DNA of 64,000 nucleotides, taken from Aliidiomarina shirensis. GTDB taxonomy: Bacteria; Pseudomonadota; Gammaproteobacteria; Enterobacterales; Alteromonadaceae. Every line of letters starts with the position of its first letter. Position 1 is the first letter of the stretch. Location of the stretch: positions 1 to 64,000 of the forward strand of contig NZ_PIPP01000003.1 of assembly GCF_003987345.1 (NCBI RefSeq), written 5' to 3'. The position numbers were made by a program, and so were the translations under genes. The notes under the pieces were generated by a model that was given only the letters and a program-made list of their open reading frames with translations, was not told where the DNA came from and ran no database searches. Below are positions 41,599 through 50,800 of the stretch, one piece after another.

Positions 41599-41971
41599 TC
41601 AGAATCTCTCCTTTGTAGCGCTCGCGGAATAAAATTTGGCGGCGCAATCTATGGTACATAAAGCTACTTCTTTATCGTGTTTTTAAAACACTAAAAGGCT
41701 TTCTAGTTTGATTTTTTGAACTTCTTTTAGGCTTCTTTTTAAATTGTACAGACAAGTACAGATGGCCGCTATTATGGCATGTTCAGCGGAAAATGTCTGT
41801 GCTTGCAAGCACTCGAGGTGAAAGGATTTAACGGGTCAAAATTAGATTTGCGTGTAAGCCGCATAAGTATGCATATTCATGTAAGAGGCACACACAGATG
41901 CACAGCTCTGCGCCCACAACATCTGATACTTATTCTGCGCTTTCAATATGAAAATTTTTTCGTTTTAATAA
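41599..41971. other. 373-bp intergenic region upstream of argD/astC
   Basis: No gene supported. It holds an odd-centred palindrome GTGTTTTTAAAACAC (41677-41691), a T-rich stretch (41700-41740) and GTACAGACAAGTACAG (41747-41762 region). On the minus strand this should contain the argD/ast promoter and possible ArgR-type regulation, but no convincing ARG box pair was found. On its right end it contains the 3' region of pabA, whose terminator is not evident. Confidence 0.5.
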
Positions 41972-42619
41972 CTAAACCCGCTGCGGAAGCGGTTCTCGGC
42001 TCCCCGATTCGAGCGCCTTTTGTTGTTCCGTGCTCAAACCTGGGAGTAATTTGCAGAAATTCGCCAATACTTGGTGGCCAAAATCGCTTAATACCGATTC
42101 TGGGTGAAACTGCACGCCGTAAATTGGAAGTGAGCGATGTTGCAGCGCCATAATTTCTGGACTCATGTTCTGATCAGCAACACGCGCGGTTACTTCTAAA
42201 CATTCCGGCATGCTGCCCTCACGCAGCACTAGGGAATGATAACGCACCACATTAAAATGCATCGGCATATCTGCAAACAACGCGGTACCATTGTGCTGTA
42301 CCTTTGAAAGTTTACCGTGCATCACTTCATTCGCCCGCACTACTTCAGCACCAAACACTTGGCCAATCGCTTGATGGCCCAAGCACACGCCTAAAATAGG
42401 TAGCTCGCCTGCAAGTTGTTCAATTGCTTCTAAACAAACGCCAGCCTCGTTTGGGGTACACGGCCCCGGCGAAATAATCAATGCGGCAGGTTTTAACGCA
42501 CGAATATCGGCCACGCTAAGGGCATCGTTACGAACCACTTTTACGGTTTGGCCAAGTTCTTCAAAGTACCGCACAAGATTGTGGGTAAAAGAATCGTAGT
42601 TATCGAGCATTAATAGCAT
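41972..42619 (-). CDS. pabA: Glutamine amidotransferase, aminodeoxychorismate/anthranilate synthase component II
   Basis: Class I glutaminase subunit of 215 residues that feeds ammonia to PabB (folate) or TrpE (tryptophan). Begins MLLMLDNYDSFTHNLVRYF; catalytic Cys in GVCLGHQAIGQ and His in GVQFHPESVLSD. Because it adjoins argD and no trp gene is near, pabA is preferred over trpG; dual use is possible. The ribosome site is weak. Confidence 0.9.
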   Translation of the reverse strand: MLLMLDNYDSFTHNLVRYFEELGQTVKVVRNDALSVADIRALKPAALIISPGPCTPNEAGVCLEAIEQLAGELPILGVCLGHQAIGQVFGAEVVRANEVMHGKLSKVQHNGTALFADMPMHFNVVRYHSLVLREGSMPECLEVTARVADQNMSPEIMALQHRSLPIYGVQFHPESVLSDFGHQVLANFCKLLPGLSTEQQKALESGSREPLPQRV

Positions 42620-42918
42620 GTGTGTTTTCTTTGCTCATAGTTAAAGCTCCCAGCTGGAGCCCAAAGACGCTTTTTGAAAGCGCAGGCTAACCAAATAAAA
42701 ATAGCCATGCAAGCAATGATCAATGGGTTTTTCTCAGCGCTTTCCTAGCTTTTTGTAAAGTAAGCGTAATTTAACCTCTCGTTTAACCCAAACTTTACAC
42801 CGGACCGCCTGTATTTAAAGGGGTATAGGCGTAGCATGAAGCTCAACTCAAGTATTTCACTTTCAGTTCGTAACGAATGCTTGAGCGTTGGAGAACAACT
42901 CACAAAAGGATCTATATC
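42620..42918. other. Divergent intergenic region between pabA and the outer-membrane protein
   Basis: 299 bases with no gene. It carries a short dyad GCTCC-CAGCT-GGAGC (about 42645-42660) before pabA and AT-rich repeated GTAAnnnn/TTTAAC stretches (42755-42800) before the barrel gene that could bind an envelope-stress or osmolarity regulator. I could not match a known box. Confidence 0.35.
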
Positions 42919-43515
42919 ATGAAAATTAAAACGCTTACGATTGCTTGCACCCTAGCACTAGGTTTCACAACTACAGTAGCTTTGGCTGATACACCTTCGT
43001 TCTCATACCTAGAAGCACGGTACGTTGAGCTCGATGAAGCAGAAACTACTTTCGATGGGTATGAAGCAGAATTATCGGGCCGGTTAGGCCGATATAGCTT
43101 CCTCGCTTTAAACTATGGCGAAGTATCGGGTGATTGGGCTGGTGTTGCGAATGCCAACCTAGAAATTGCTACGGCGCGCTTAGGTTTCATTTTTGGTGAA
43201 AACCAACCTATTGCTGCCTATCTAGGCCCGCAAGTGAGCCACATTAAAACTAATTATGGCCCAGGTACAGACGGAAATTGGACCGGCGACGGCGACACTA
43301 CAACCGAATGGGGTGCCTTCGGTGGCGTACGCGCTATGATTCTGCCTCGCGTAGAAGTAAACACGGAAGTAAGCTATATCGATTTCGATCGTGAAAGCCT
43401 TACATCTTATAGCGTGGGCACTCGCCTGTTCCTAACCGAAAATCTTGCCGCAACCGGCCAGCTTCGTATGGGCGACCTCGATGGTTTTGCCGTAGGTGTT
43501 AGTTACCAGTTCTAA
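42919..43515 (+). CDS. Small outer-membrane beta-barrel protein
   Basis: 198 residues with a signal peptide (cleavage after ALA, about residue 22). The mature part alternates hydrophobic and polar residues in about eight strands and ends in YQF, the C-terminal phenylalanine recognised by the BAM complex. SYLEARYVELD at the start and SYIDFD motifs resemble small 8-stranded porin-like families found in Alteromonadales. Function unknown. ATG at 42919 follows AAAAGGA. Monocistronic. Confidence 0.8.
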   Translation: MKIKTLTIACTLALGFTTTVALADTPSFSYLEARYVELDEAETTFDGYEAELSGRLGRYSFLALNYGEVSGDWAGVANANLEIATARLGFIFGENQPIAAYLGPQVSHIKTNYGPGTDGNWTGDGDTTTEWGAFGGVRAMILPRVEVNTEVSYIDFDRESLTSYSVGTRLFLTENLAATGQLRMGDLDGFAVGVSYQF

Positions 43516-43530
43516 TACCGACCAGCAGAA

Positions 43531-43562
43531 ACAAAAAAGGAGCCGAAAGGCTCCTTTTTATT
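43531..43562. terminator. Bidirectional terminator, OMP / CNNM protein
   Basis: GGAGCC (43539-43544) and GGCTCC (43549-43554), extended by A and T runs on both sides, around GAAA. Confidence 0.9.
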
Positions 43563-43573
43563 AAGCTACTCAG

Positions 43574-44596
43574 TTAATCATCGGAAAGGCTTTTTAATCT
43601 ATGTTCCCAACGCCGTTTTGCAAAACGGCGCATATTCGGAATGTCATCGGTTTCATCCATAATCGGCTGGCCAATAATGGTTTCCAACACATCTTCCATG
43701 GTAACCACACCAAGCCAAGTTCCATACTCATCGTAAACCAAACACATGTGTTGTCGCTCACGAATAAGCTGTGCCATGAGCTCTTCAGCATTTGTTTTGT
43801 CCGATACAACCTTTACCGGCTTCATCAAATCAGCCACAACTGTTTCCGAAGTGATATTGAGCATATCGTAGCGAAAAATGATGCCCAACGGCTCTTCATT
43901 ATCCCCTAACACCGGATACCGCGAGAACTGCCCTACTCGAACCCGTTCCGCAAAATCAGTTAACGTATCGGTTGGCCGTGCCGATTCACACACAGTTCTT
44001 GGCGTCATAATGTCGCGTACTTTGATATCGTGTAAATCAAGAATGTTCGCAATAACACGCTGCTCATCTTCATCGAGCGTTTTCATTTCTCGACCAAGAA
44101 CGGTAAGCGCTTTTATTTCTTGGCGTAAATCATGTTGATGATGGCCTCCACCAAACACTTTCATCAGTTGATCAGAAAGCCAGATAAATGGCTTAAGGAT
44201 AATAATCATCGCATTCAAAGTGCTTGGTAGGATTGGCGCCAACTGCGGCCAATAACGGGCACCAATAGTTTTCGGTACAATTTCAGATAACACCAAAATG
44301 AGAATCGTCATGATTGCCGAGGCAATGCCCAAATAACCATCACCAAATACTACCGCTACCTGGGCACCTACACCTGTTGCACCCACTGTATGAGCAACTG
44401 TGTTTAACGTAAGAATGGCTGCAAGCGGCTGATCAATTTTATCTTTTAAGGTTTTGAGTTTTTCATACAGTTTTGGCCGTTCAGCCTTTTGCTGCGCGAT
44501 AAAACTAGGAGTAATCGATAATAATGCCGCCTCAAGAATTGAACAGATAAATGAAACAAGAATCGAGAGCAACGCAAACGCGATTAATAAACTCAT
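43574..44596 (-). CDS. CNNM-domain transporter with CBS pair
   Basis: 340 residues. N-terminal CNNM/DUF21 membrane domain (about 1-175) with several hydrophobic segments, including ILVLSEIVPKTIGARY; two CBS repeats (about 195-320) with VRDIMTPRTV and LVYDEYGTWLGVVTMEDVLETIIG. The CorC_HlyC C-terminal domain of longer relatives is missing; the protein ends soon after CBS2. The family is linked to Mg2+ or Co2+ export. Own terminator shared with the barrel gene. Confidence 0.88.
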   Translation of the reverse strand: MSLLIAFALLSILVSFICSILEAALLSITPSFIAQQKAERPKLYEKLKTLKDKIDQPLAAILTLNTVAHTVGATGVGAQVAVVFGDGYLGIASAIMTILILVLSEIVPKTIGARYWPQLAPILPSTLNAMIIILKPFIWLSDQLMKVFGGGHHQHDLRQEIKALTVLGREMKTLDEDEQRVIANILDLHDIKVRDIMTPRTVCESARPTDTLTDFAERVRVGQFSRYPVLGDNEEPLGIIFRYDMLNITSETVVADLMKPVKVVSDKTNAEELMAQLIRERQHMCLVYDEYGTWLGVVTMEDVLETIIGQPIMDETDDIPNMRRFAKRRWEHRLKSLSDD

Positions 44597-44687
44597 AAGT
44601 AGTTAGTGTCCAAGCACAATATCAACCATAAAATTGGTCGGATATTCTACGGTTAATTCAGCAAATGTACACAATGATTGTAAAACA

Positions 44688-44712
44688 TAAAGAGGCCCCG
44701 TAGGGCCTCTTC
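44688..44712 (-). terminator. SPFH gene terminator
   Basis: AGAGGCCC (44691-44698) pairs with GGGCCTCT (44703-44710) around CGTA; the minus-strand transcript continues into TTTATGTTTT. Confidence 0.75.
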
Positions 44713-44740
44713 TCATTCACTCAATACTGCATACTGCAAC

Positions 44741-45616
44741 TTATTGACCGCTCGCCGGCTTATTCGCTTCAATAAACGGCACTGTCGAGTTTGGCAGCAT
44801 GGTGGTTGGCAGCTTGCCATCCCATTTCTCCGCTTTTACCAATTCAACGAGTAGCGGGTTATCAGCCAATGCCGCGGCACGATCACGAATAGCAGCCGCT
44901 TCTGCGCTACCCCGTAAACGAATACCATCGGCCTCTGCGGCCGCTTGCTCGCGCACTCTATCGGCTTCTGCACTTGCACGCGTGCGCACGATATCCGCTT
45001 CAACACGCTCACGCTCCAAGTTCTGACGCTCTCGCTCAACGGCAACTTCAGCTAACATGCGCTGCTCAACACTTTCTTCGTACGCGGCACTGAAAGAAAC
45101 ATCTTCCACTTGCACACCCAAGATGATCACAGGGCCGGTTACCGAGTTCTGCACAGCCCGCGCCATTTCAGCATTTAAACGGCCACGTTCCCGAATGGAT
45201 GTTGCCGCATTAAATTGCCCCAACACCGTTTTCGCTTCTTCTAAAACAATCCGCGTAACTTGACGATCGATAAGAGCCTGACGCGTACCAAAGTTACGAT
45301 ACACCTCATCTACTCGGCTATTATCAATTTGATAGCGTACAGAAATATTCATTACCGCTGGCTGCTGATCGTTACTATACGCTTCCATACGCTGATACAT
45401 TTCAACCTGCTCTTGCGTTGAAATTTTCCGCACCGCATCTACCAATGGAATCTTAAAGTGCAAGCCCGGTTCAGAAACAGAAACCACGCTACCGTAACGC
45501 ACTACAACGCCGCGTTCGCCTTCATCTACCGTGTAGAAACTACCAAAAGTTAGTAGTAATACAAAAGTACCAACTACCAAACCACCTATAATTGTTATGT
45601 TCTTCCTTACCGACAT
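44741..45616 (-). CDS. Prohibitin/SPFH-domain membrane protein
   Basis: 291 residues: one N-terminal membrane segment (about 7-27), SPFH domain (about 28-200) starting FYTVDEGERGVVVRYGSVV, then a long Glu/Arg/Ala-rich coiled coil (about 195-255: RERQNLERERVEADIVRTRASAEADRVREQAAAEADG in overview) and a short tail. Such proteins oligomerise on membranes into ring or cage scaffolds. It is closer to prohibitin-type than to HflC/HflK. It directly follows a 36-codon gene whose stop codon abuts this ATG, so the two are translationally coupled. Confidence 0.88.
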   Translation of the reverse strand: MSVRKNITIIGGLVVGTFVLLLTFGSFYTVDEGERGVVVRYGSVVSVSEPGLHFKIPLVDAVRKISTQEQVEMYQRMEAYSNDQQPAVMNISVRYQIDNSRVDEVYRNFGTRQALIDRQVTRIVLEEAKTVLGQFNAATSIRERGRLNAEMARAVQNSVTGPVIILGVQVEDVSFSAAYEESVEQRMLAEVAVERERQNLERERVEADIVRTRASAEADRVREQAAAEADGIRLRGSAEAAAIRDRAAALADNPLLVELVKAEKWDGKLPTTMLPNSTVPFIEANKPASGQ

Positions 45617-45727
45617 CTATTTAATCCTTTTATTCTTATTTCCAATAATTTCAATAGCTTTAACAACCCCTAAAACCACAAGTATTAGCACTACAGCTAA
45701 GCCAATCAATGATAATCCAAAGCCCAT
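45617..45727 (-). CDS. 36-residue single-pass membrane microprotein
   Basis: Short gene: begins with ATG at 45727 behind a strong GGAGGATAAT ribosome site; the stop TAG (45617-45619) is immediately followed by the ATG of the SPFH gene, and its last codons supply the AGGA ribosome site of that gene. The peptide has a single hydrophobic helix (about residues 2-27) opening MGFGLSLIGLAVV, and a basic end (KNKRIK). This looks like a real coupled gene rather than chance. The function is unknown; a membrane partner or assembly factor of the SPFH protein is a reasonable guess. Confidence 0.6.
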   Translation of the reverse strand: MGFGLSLIGLAVVLILVVLGVVKAIEIIGNKNKRIK

Positions 45728-45903
45728 ATTATCCTCCGTTGTCATTCTTATCAGCGGTTTTGCCTGCCCCATTATGGTTCTAATTTTACTTCTAGCTCAA
45801 CTTTTTTCGGTTTTGCCCAAAGATTTGAAGGATTGCTCATACGTTGAAAACTGGGTAAATTAAAATAACTTTATGGATAGTGCTCAGGCGAAAGGGAGTT
45901 CAC

Positions 45904-46341
45904 ATGAAACGATTTGCTTTACTGCTAATGAGTGTTTTATATCTTGCGGGCTGCGCATCGCCTTATACACCAAGGGATATGGAATATTTCGACACTACAG
46001 ATAGCCCGATAATGTATGGTAAAAATTGGGCGCTGGAACGCAAAACCATGCCTGTTTACCCGTTGGGAGCTGGCCTTAATGGGCAATCTGGCTGCGTGAT
46101 CCTCTCGTTTACCATCAATAAAACTGGGCGCCCCACAAATATTGAGGTTGTGCAGAGCTACCCAACCGACATATTTGAGCACAACGCGCGCGTAGCGCTC
46201 TCATTCTGGCGCTGGTCACTTATTGAGAACGCCACCCCGAAACCACACCACACCGGCGTTCAGCTCTTTTTTTATTCTGGGCTAGAATCTAGGAAAAAAG
46301 CCAATGAATCATGCGATCTCCTAAACGATAAGAAGTCGTAA
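45904..46341 (+). CDS. TonB C-terminal-domain lipoprotein
   Basis: 145 residues with a lipoprotein signal (lipobox LAGC, about residue 18). Residues about 50-125 resemble the TonB C-terminal fold: PVYPLGAGLNGQSGCVILSFTINKTGRP, then IEVVQSYPTDIFEHNARVALSFWRW. There is no N-terminal TonB anchor and no proline-rich spanner, so it cannot transduce energy like TonB. ATG at 45904 follows GGGAG; the frame extends upstream but without a better start. Role unknown. Confidence 0.75.
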   Translation: MKRFALLLMSVLYLAGCASPYTPRDMEYFDTTDSPIMYGKNWALERKTMPVYPLGAGLNGQSGCVILSFTINKTGRPTNIEVVQSYPTDIFEHNARVALSFWRWSLIENATPKPHHTGVQLFFYSGLESRKKANESCDLLNDKKS

Positions 46342-46456
46342 CGCAGCAGCGCAAATCAGGATTTTTGCTATCTCAGGCATACCTCCTATACTTACCCACA
46401 TACTAAGAAACCGTGTAATTGTTTCACTTCGCCAAATCCCACAGGAGGCATATTGA

Positions 46457-48217
46457 ATGCCAGATAAACTTGGCGCGAAATCTCCTCGTTCGTCCGCTCG
46501 TAAGGAACAACGCTCCCCGCACTCCCTCAAAAATAGTGAACAAAAATTTTATGAGCTGATTGAAAGCATGCCTATGGTAGCGGTTCAAGGCTACGATAAG
46601 CAGCGCCGGGTAATTTATTGGAACGATGCGAGCCGGCTTATTTATGGTTACACCCGTGAAGAAGCTGAGGGGCGGTTGTTAGAAGACTTGATTATTCCTG
46701 ACCATATGCGCGAGGGTGTAATCGATGCACATCAAAACTGGTTAGATAATAACGTAAGCATTCCAGCGCAAGAGCTGGATTTGCAGCACAAAGATGGTCA
46801 TCTTGTTCCTGTGTTTTCGAGCCATGTAATGATTAAGCAAGATACAGGCGAATGTGAGATGTTCTGCATTGACATTAGCTTGCAAGAACAAAAGAAAGCG
46901 AAAGAAAAACTGCATTGGATGGCAAACTTCGATGATCTTACCGAACTCCCTAATCGTCGGCTGATGGAACTCGAACTAGAGGTTCGGATTGAAGAAGCAA
47001 AGCGACGGCCAAATAGCGAAGTGGCTGTGGTGTTTATAGATTTAGATAACTTTAAAATTATCAACGATACCTTAGGCCACCATTATGGCGATGAACTGAT
47101 ATGCGCAGTTGCTGAAAGTTTAAAAGCGGAAACACGCAGTAGCGATCTCATTAGTCGATTTGGTGGAGATGAGTTCGTACTTTTACTGGTTGATTACCAT
47201 GGTATTGAGGGCATTGCCGAGCTTTGTCATCGCCTAAACAAAGCACTTGATCGTGGCTTTAAAATAGATGGTTTACTCTATCAAGTTACGGCTAGTTTCG
47301 GCATCAGCCTGTTTCCGAATGATGGCGAAACTGTGTCTGAACTATTGGGAAACGCCGATGCGGCTATGTATCAAGCCAAAGATAAAGGCAAAAACAGCGT
47401 TTGTTTTTACACCTCAGATATAAATGATCGGCTCCACCATTATCAAAAAATCGCCATGACTCTGCACAATGCACTTTCTGACGATACCTTGCAGCTATAT
47501 TTTCAACCACAAATTGATTTAAATGATGGCCATATTCTTTCCTGTGAAGCTTTGCTGCGCTGCTCCGATAACAACTCGCAACCCATACCGCCCGATGTTT
47601 TCATTCCAGTAGCGGAGAAATCGGGATTAATTAATCGCATTGGTAATTGGGTTATTGAAGCGGCCTGCCAACAGCTTGTTGCCTGGAAAGGCACAGCGCT
47701 TGAAAACGTGAGAATTGATATCAACTTATCGGGTAAGCAACTCACCAACCCGAATTTGGCAGAGCAAATATTAAAAACACTCCACCAACACGAGTTACGC
47801 CCTTCTCAACTCGGGGTGGAACTCACAGAAAATGAAGTTATTGGCGGTGATAATGTGCAAATCGGGCAGTTAGAAACGCTGAAGAATGCGGGCGTGCATA
47901 TATCCATAGACGATTTCGGCACTGGTTATTCATCGCTTGTTTATTTAAGTAAACTACCGGTATGCAGCCTTAAAATTGATCGCAGCTTTTTAGTGCACGC
48001 CATGGAAAACGAAAGCGATATGGCCATCATGAAAGCCATTATTAATGTCGGCCACAGCTTAGGGTTAACTGTTGTGGTCGAGGGCGTGGAAACTATTGAA
48101 CAAGATAAATTGGTGAAATCACTAGGCTGTGATCTTGCGCAAGGTTACTTATATGCGCGGCCAATGCCCGCAGATAAAATGCCAGAATATCTTTATGACA
48201 TATTACCCAAACCTTAA
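46457..48217 (+). CDS. PAS-GGDEF-EAL c-di-GMP signalling protein
   Basis: 586 residues, soluble. One PAS domain (about 27-140: EQKFYELIESMPMVAVQGYDKQRRV), GGDEF domain (about 155-320) with intact GGDEF (236-240) and the RxxD inhibitory site five residues before it (RSSD), and EAL domain (about 335-580) with EALLR (E364), ELTENEVI, DDFGTGYSSL and EGVET. Both catalytic sites look intact, so it could make and break c-di-GMP; the balance is not predictable. Strong AGGAGG ribosome site. A 29-base gap to the next gene suggests co-transcription. Confidence 0.92.
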   Translation: MPDKLGAKSPRSSARKEQRSPHSLKNSEQKFYELIESMPMVAVQGYDKQRRVIYWNDASRLIYGYTREEAEGRLLEDLIIPDHMREGVIDAHQNWLDNNVSIPAQELDLQHKDGHLVPVFSSHVMIKQDTGECEMFCIDISLQEQKKAKEKLHWMANFDDLTELPNRRLMELELEVRIEEAKRRPNSEVAVVFIDLDNFKIINDTLGHHYGDELICAVAESLKAETRSSDLISRFGGDEFVLLLVDYHGIEGIAELCHRLNKALDRGFKIDGLLYQVTASFGISLFPNDGETVSELLGNADAAMYQAKDKGKNSVCFYTSDINDRLHHYQKIAMTLHNALSDDTLQLYFQPQIDLNDGHILSCEALLRCSDNNSQPIPPDVFIPVAEKSGLINRIGNWVIEAACQQLVAWKGTALENVRIDINLSGKQLTNPNLAEQILKTLHQHELRPSQLGVELTENEVIGGDNVQIGQLETLKNAGVHISIDDFGTGYSSLVYLSKLPVCSLKIDRSFLVHAMENESDMAIMKAIINVGHSLGLTVVVEGVETIEQDKLVKSLGCDLAQGYLYARPMPADKMPEYLYDILPKP

Positions 48218-48246
48218 TTGAGAAATTAACGAAGGGAACCGAAATA

Positions 48247-48750
48247 GTGGCTTATTACACTCCACCTCAAAAAGCCAATATCTGGTTAGCTATCGAGATC
48301 GTTACTATTGCGGTTATTTTAGTAGGTGCTTTTATTTACAGTAAGCATTTAGCATTTACTTCATTAGAACTATTCGATTCCGATCCAATTCAGGCTGAAC
48401 GCGGTGTTTTTCGCGCTTTCGCGATCTATGCGGCGACGATCACCATAGTTCTCTATTTTGTATTTCTACGCAACACTTGGTTTACCATCCGGGTGTTTAA
48501 AACGGGTGAGTGGCCACCGCAGAACAGTGATTACACGAGCAAGGCTTCAATAAAAACTGGCTCCGCGGCCAGGTGGGAGGCCGCTAAAGTCATATTTGTC
48601 TTTATACCTTTCCTGATTGTTCCCATCCCTTGGCAATATAACGCTTACCATATGTACCAACAGATGAAAGCCTCGGAAGCTCTACATATTAAAATTAATG
48701 AGCTCCTAAAAGACTTGGAGGATTGCACTGAACCAGCTAGCAAAACTTAG
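48247..48750 (+). CDS. Unrecognised membrane protein
   Basis: 167 residues from a GTG start at 48247 with GAAGGGAACC upstream. Three hydrophobic segments are visible (about 12-32, 58-77, 118-135), a PP-rich start (YYTPPQKA) and a charged C-terminal tail. I do not recognise a family. The stop codon overlaps that of convergent trpS (48747-48750), with no terminator between. Possibly an operon with the upstream PAS-GGDEF-EAL gene. Confidence 0.6.
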   Translation: MAYYTPPQKANIWLAIEIVTIAVILVGAFIYSKHLAFTSLELFDSDPIQAERGVFRAFAIYAATITIVLYFVFLRNTWFTIRVFKTGEWPPQNSDYTSKASIKTGSAARWEAAKVIFVFIPFLIVPIPWQYNAYHMYQQMKASEALHIKINELLKDLEDCTEPASKT

Positions 48751-49751
48751 CGAGGAAGCACAAACCCTACCGCATCGTAAACACGGCGCACGGTTTCGGC
48801 TGCCACTTCACGGGCCTTGCCGGCGCCTTTGGCGAGTACTGCATTCATCATGGCTTCATCGCTACGGATCTCGTGGAAGCGTTGTTGCATTGGCTCTAAA
48901 AAGGCTACTACCGCATCGGCAACATCACCTTTTAAGTGACCATACATTTTGCCTTCGTATTCGGGCACTAACGAATCGATACTGCGGCCAGTGGCACCCG
49001 AAAGTAAGGTGAGCAAGTTAGAAACGCCAGGCTTTTCTTCTGGGTTGAAGTAAATGCGTGCTTGCTCATCAGAATCAGTTACCGCACGTTTAATTTTCTT
49101 GGCAATTTTTTTCGGTTCTTCTAATAACCCAATGTAGTTGTTGGGATTATCATCTGATTTTGACATCTTTTTGGTTGGATCTTGCAGGCTCATAATACGC
49201 GCGCCGTGCTGCGGAATAAACGGCTCTGGCACTTTGAATACATCACCATAAATATTATTGAAACGGGCCGCTACGTCACGCGCCAGCTCAAGGTGTTGTT
49301 TCTGATCATTGCCCACTGGCACTTCATGCGCGTTGTACAACAAGATATCGGCAGCCATCAGAACTGGGTACGTGAACAAACCCGCGTTCATATTCGATTC
49401 TTGTTTCTGCGATTTATCTTTGTATTGGGTCATGCGGTTAAGCTCGCCCATTTGCGTGTAGCAGTTCAATATCCATGCGAGCTGAGAATGCTCTGGCACA
49501 TGCGATTGTAAGAACAAGGTGCTGCGCTCTGGATCAAGCCCACACGCCATGTATAGCGCAAGGCCATCAAGCGTTGCGTTACGCAGTGCTTGCGGATCTT
49601 GGCGCACGGTGATGGCGTGTAAATCAACCAGCATAAAGTGGCAATTATGGCTATCTTGCATGCTCACCCACTGGCGCAATGCTCCCATGTAATTACCAAT
49701 GGTTAATTGCCCAGAAGGCTGGCACCCACTTAATACTACTGGCTTGGTCAT
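48747..49751 (-). CDS. trpS: Tryptophanyl-tRNA synthetase
   Basis: Class I synthetase, 334 residues (E. coli 334). The HIGH-type motif is in [14 protein letters not shown] and the KMSKS loop in [13 protein letters not shown]. Follows rpe in the same direction (E. coli rpe-gph-trpS), but gph is absent. The 129-base gap upstream holds three TGAA...TTCA dyads. Confidence 0.97.
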   Translation of the reverse strand: MTKPVVLSGCQPSGQLTIGNYMGALRQWVSMQDSHNCHFMLVDLHAITVRQDPQALRNATLDGLALYMACGLDPERSTLFLQSHVPEHSQLAWILNCYTQMGELNRMTQYKDKSQKQESNMNAGLFTYPVLMAADILLYNAHEVPVGNDQKQHLELARDVAARFNNIYGDVFKVPEPFIPQHGARIMSLQDPTKKMSKSDDNPNNYIGLLEEPKKIAKKIKRAVTDSDEQARIYFNPEEKPGVSNLLTLLSGATGRSIDSLVPEYEGKMYGHLKGDVADAVVAFLEPMQQRFHEIRSDEAMMNAVLAKGAGKAREVAAETVRRVYDAVGFVLPR

Positions 49752-49800
49752 TTGTTTACCTACTTTTATTCGTTATGTGTTCGTTCTAATTTTTATATAA

Positions 49801-49866
49801 TGAAATTCACACTTACATGAACTTCATTCAGGTTTGTTTATTCTTAAAATGAATGGCATTCATTTT
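49801..49866. promoter_or_regulatory. Series of TGAA/TTCA dyads upstream of trpS
   Basis: Three palindromic elements stand in a row: TGAAATTCA (49801-49809), TGAACTTCATTCA (49818-49830) and TGAATGGCATTCA (49850-49862), the last extended to a perfect 10-bp inverted repeat with 1-nt centre (49846-49866). The second and third are 32 bp apart centre to centre, near three helical turns. They lie 50-115 bases before the trpS start codon and directly after rpe. They resemble ARG-box half sites but with 3 bp instead of 4 between the arms. Confidence 0.45.
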
Positions 49867-49880
49867 CGGGAAATGGCGGC

Positions 49881-50558
49881 CTAGGCTCGCGTGCTAGCTG
49901 CCAATTCTGCGCGCATTTTCTTAATCACTTCAGCGTAATCAGGCTGATTGAAAATAGCGGAGCCCGCCACAAACATATCCGCACCGGCATCGGCAATTTC
50001 ACGAATATTATCTACTTTCACGCCGCCATCAACTTCTAACACGATATTACGCCCACTCGCATCAATACGCTCACGCACTTGCCGTAATTTATCGAGCGTT
50101 GATGGAATAAAACTCTGGCCACCGAAACCTGGGTTCACCGACATCAGCAAAATCATATCCAGCTTATCCATTACGTAATCTAGATAATGCAGCGGCGTTG
50201 CTGGGTTAAATACCAAGCCCGCTTTACACCCCGCATCTTTTATCAACTGCAAGGTGCGATCGATATGCACCGAAGCTTCCGGGTGAAAGGTAATCATGCT
50301 GGCACCGGCATCGGCGAATTGCGGCACGAGTGAATCTACCGGCTGCACCATTAAATGCACATCTATAGGCGCAGTTACACCGTGTTTACGCAACGCTTCG
50401 CACACCATGGGGCCAATAGTAAGGTTGGGCACGAAATGGTTATCCATTACATCGAAATGCACCACATCAGCGCCAGCAGCTAAGACTGCATCTACTTCTT
50501 CGCCCAAACGCGCAAAGTTCGCCGATAAAATTGAAGGTGCAATGAGAAATTCTGCCAT
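49881..50558 (-). CDS. rpe: Ribulose-phosphate 3-epimerase
   Basis: Pentose phosphate enzyme, 225 residues (TIM barrel). [34 protein letters not shown] and [12 protein letters not shown] are diagnostic. ATG at 50558 with AAGGA upstream; an in-frame TTG two codons earlier is rejected. The trpS neighbour downstream is conserved. Confidence 0.97.
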   Translation of the reverse strand: MAEFLIAPSILSANFARLGEEVDAVLAAGADVVHFDVMDNHFVPNLTIGPMVCEALRKHGVTAPIDVHLMVQPVDSLVPQFADAGASMITFHPEASVHIDRTLQLIKDAGCKAGLVFNPATPLHYLDYVMDKLDMILLMSVNPGFGGQSFIPSTLDKLRQVRERIDASGRNIVLEVDGGVKVDNIREIADAGADMFVAGSAIFNQPDYAEVIKKMRAELAASTRA

Positions 50559-50800
50559 ATGCAATTCCTTACCTGTGTACTTTAGGCGCGTATATACGAG
50601 CCGATGAATAATTGCCGCTTAGTTTATCAACTCATGGCGTTTCATTCACCTGAAAAACGTTATTAGCGTTTTTTAACATTTGCTGATAAATTACACACCT
50701 TAAAGAAAGTAAGATATTGCTTACAACAATAGTTATAGAAATAGCAGTAGTGCACCTTACCGGTAGATGTTTGGTAAGGCCCCGCAGTATAGGAATGAGT

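Noticed and set aside
41599-41971. ARG boxes upstream of argD/astC
   Set aside because: A single TATGCATATTCAT-like stretch near 41866 does not fit the spaced, paired ARG-box consensus.
41779-42153. 124-codon open frame on the plus strand
   Set aside because: Its second half is antisense to pabA, and the first half is intergenic with no ribosome site or family resemblance.
45597-45863. 88-codon hydrophobic frame on the plus strand
   Set aside because: It is the complement of the 36-residue microprotein region, has no ribosome site, and the minus-strand frame has better signals.
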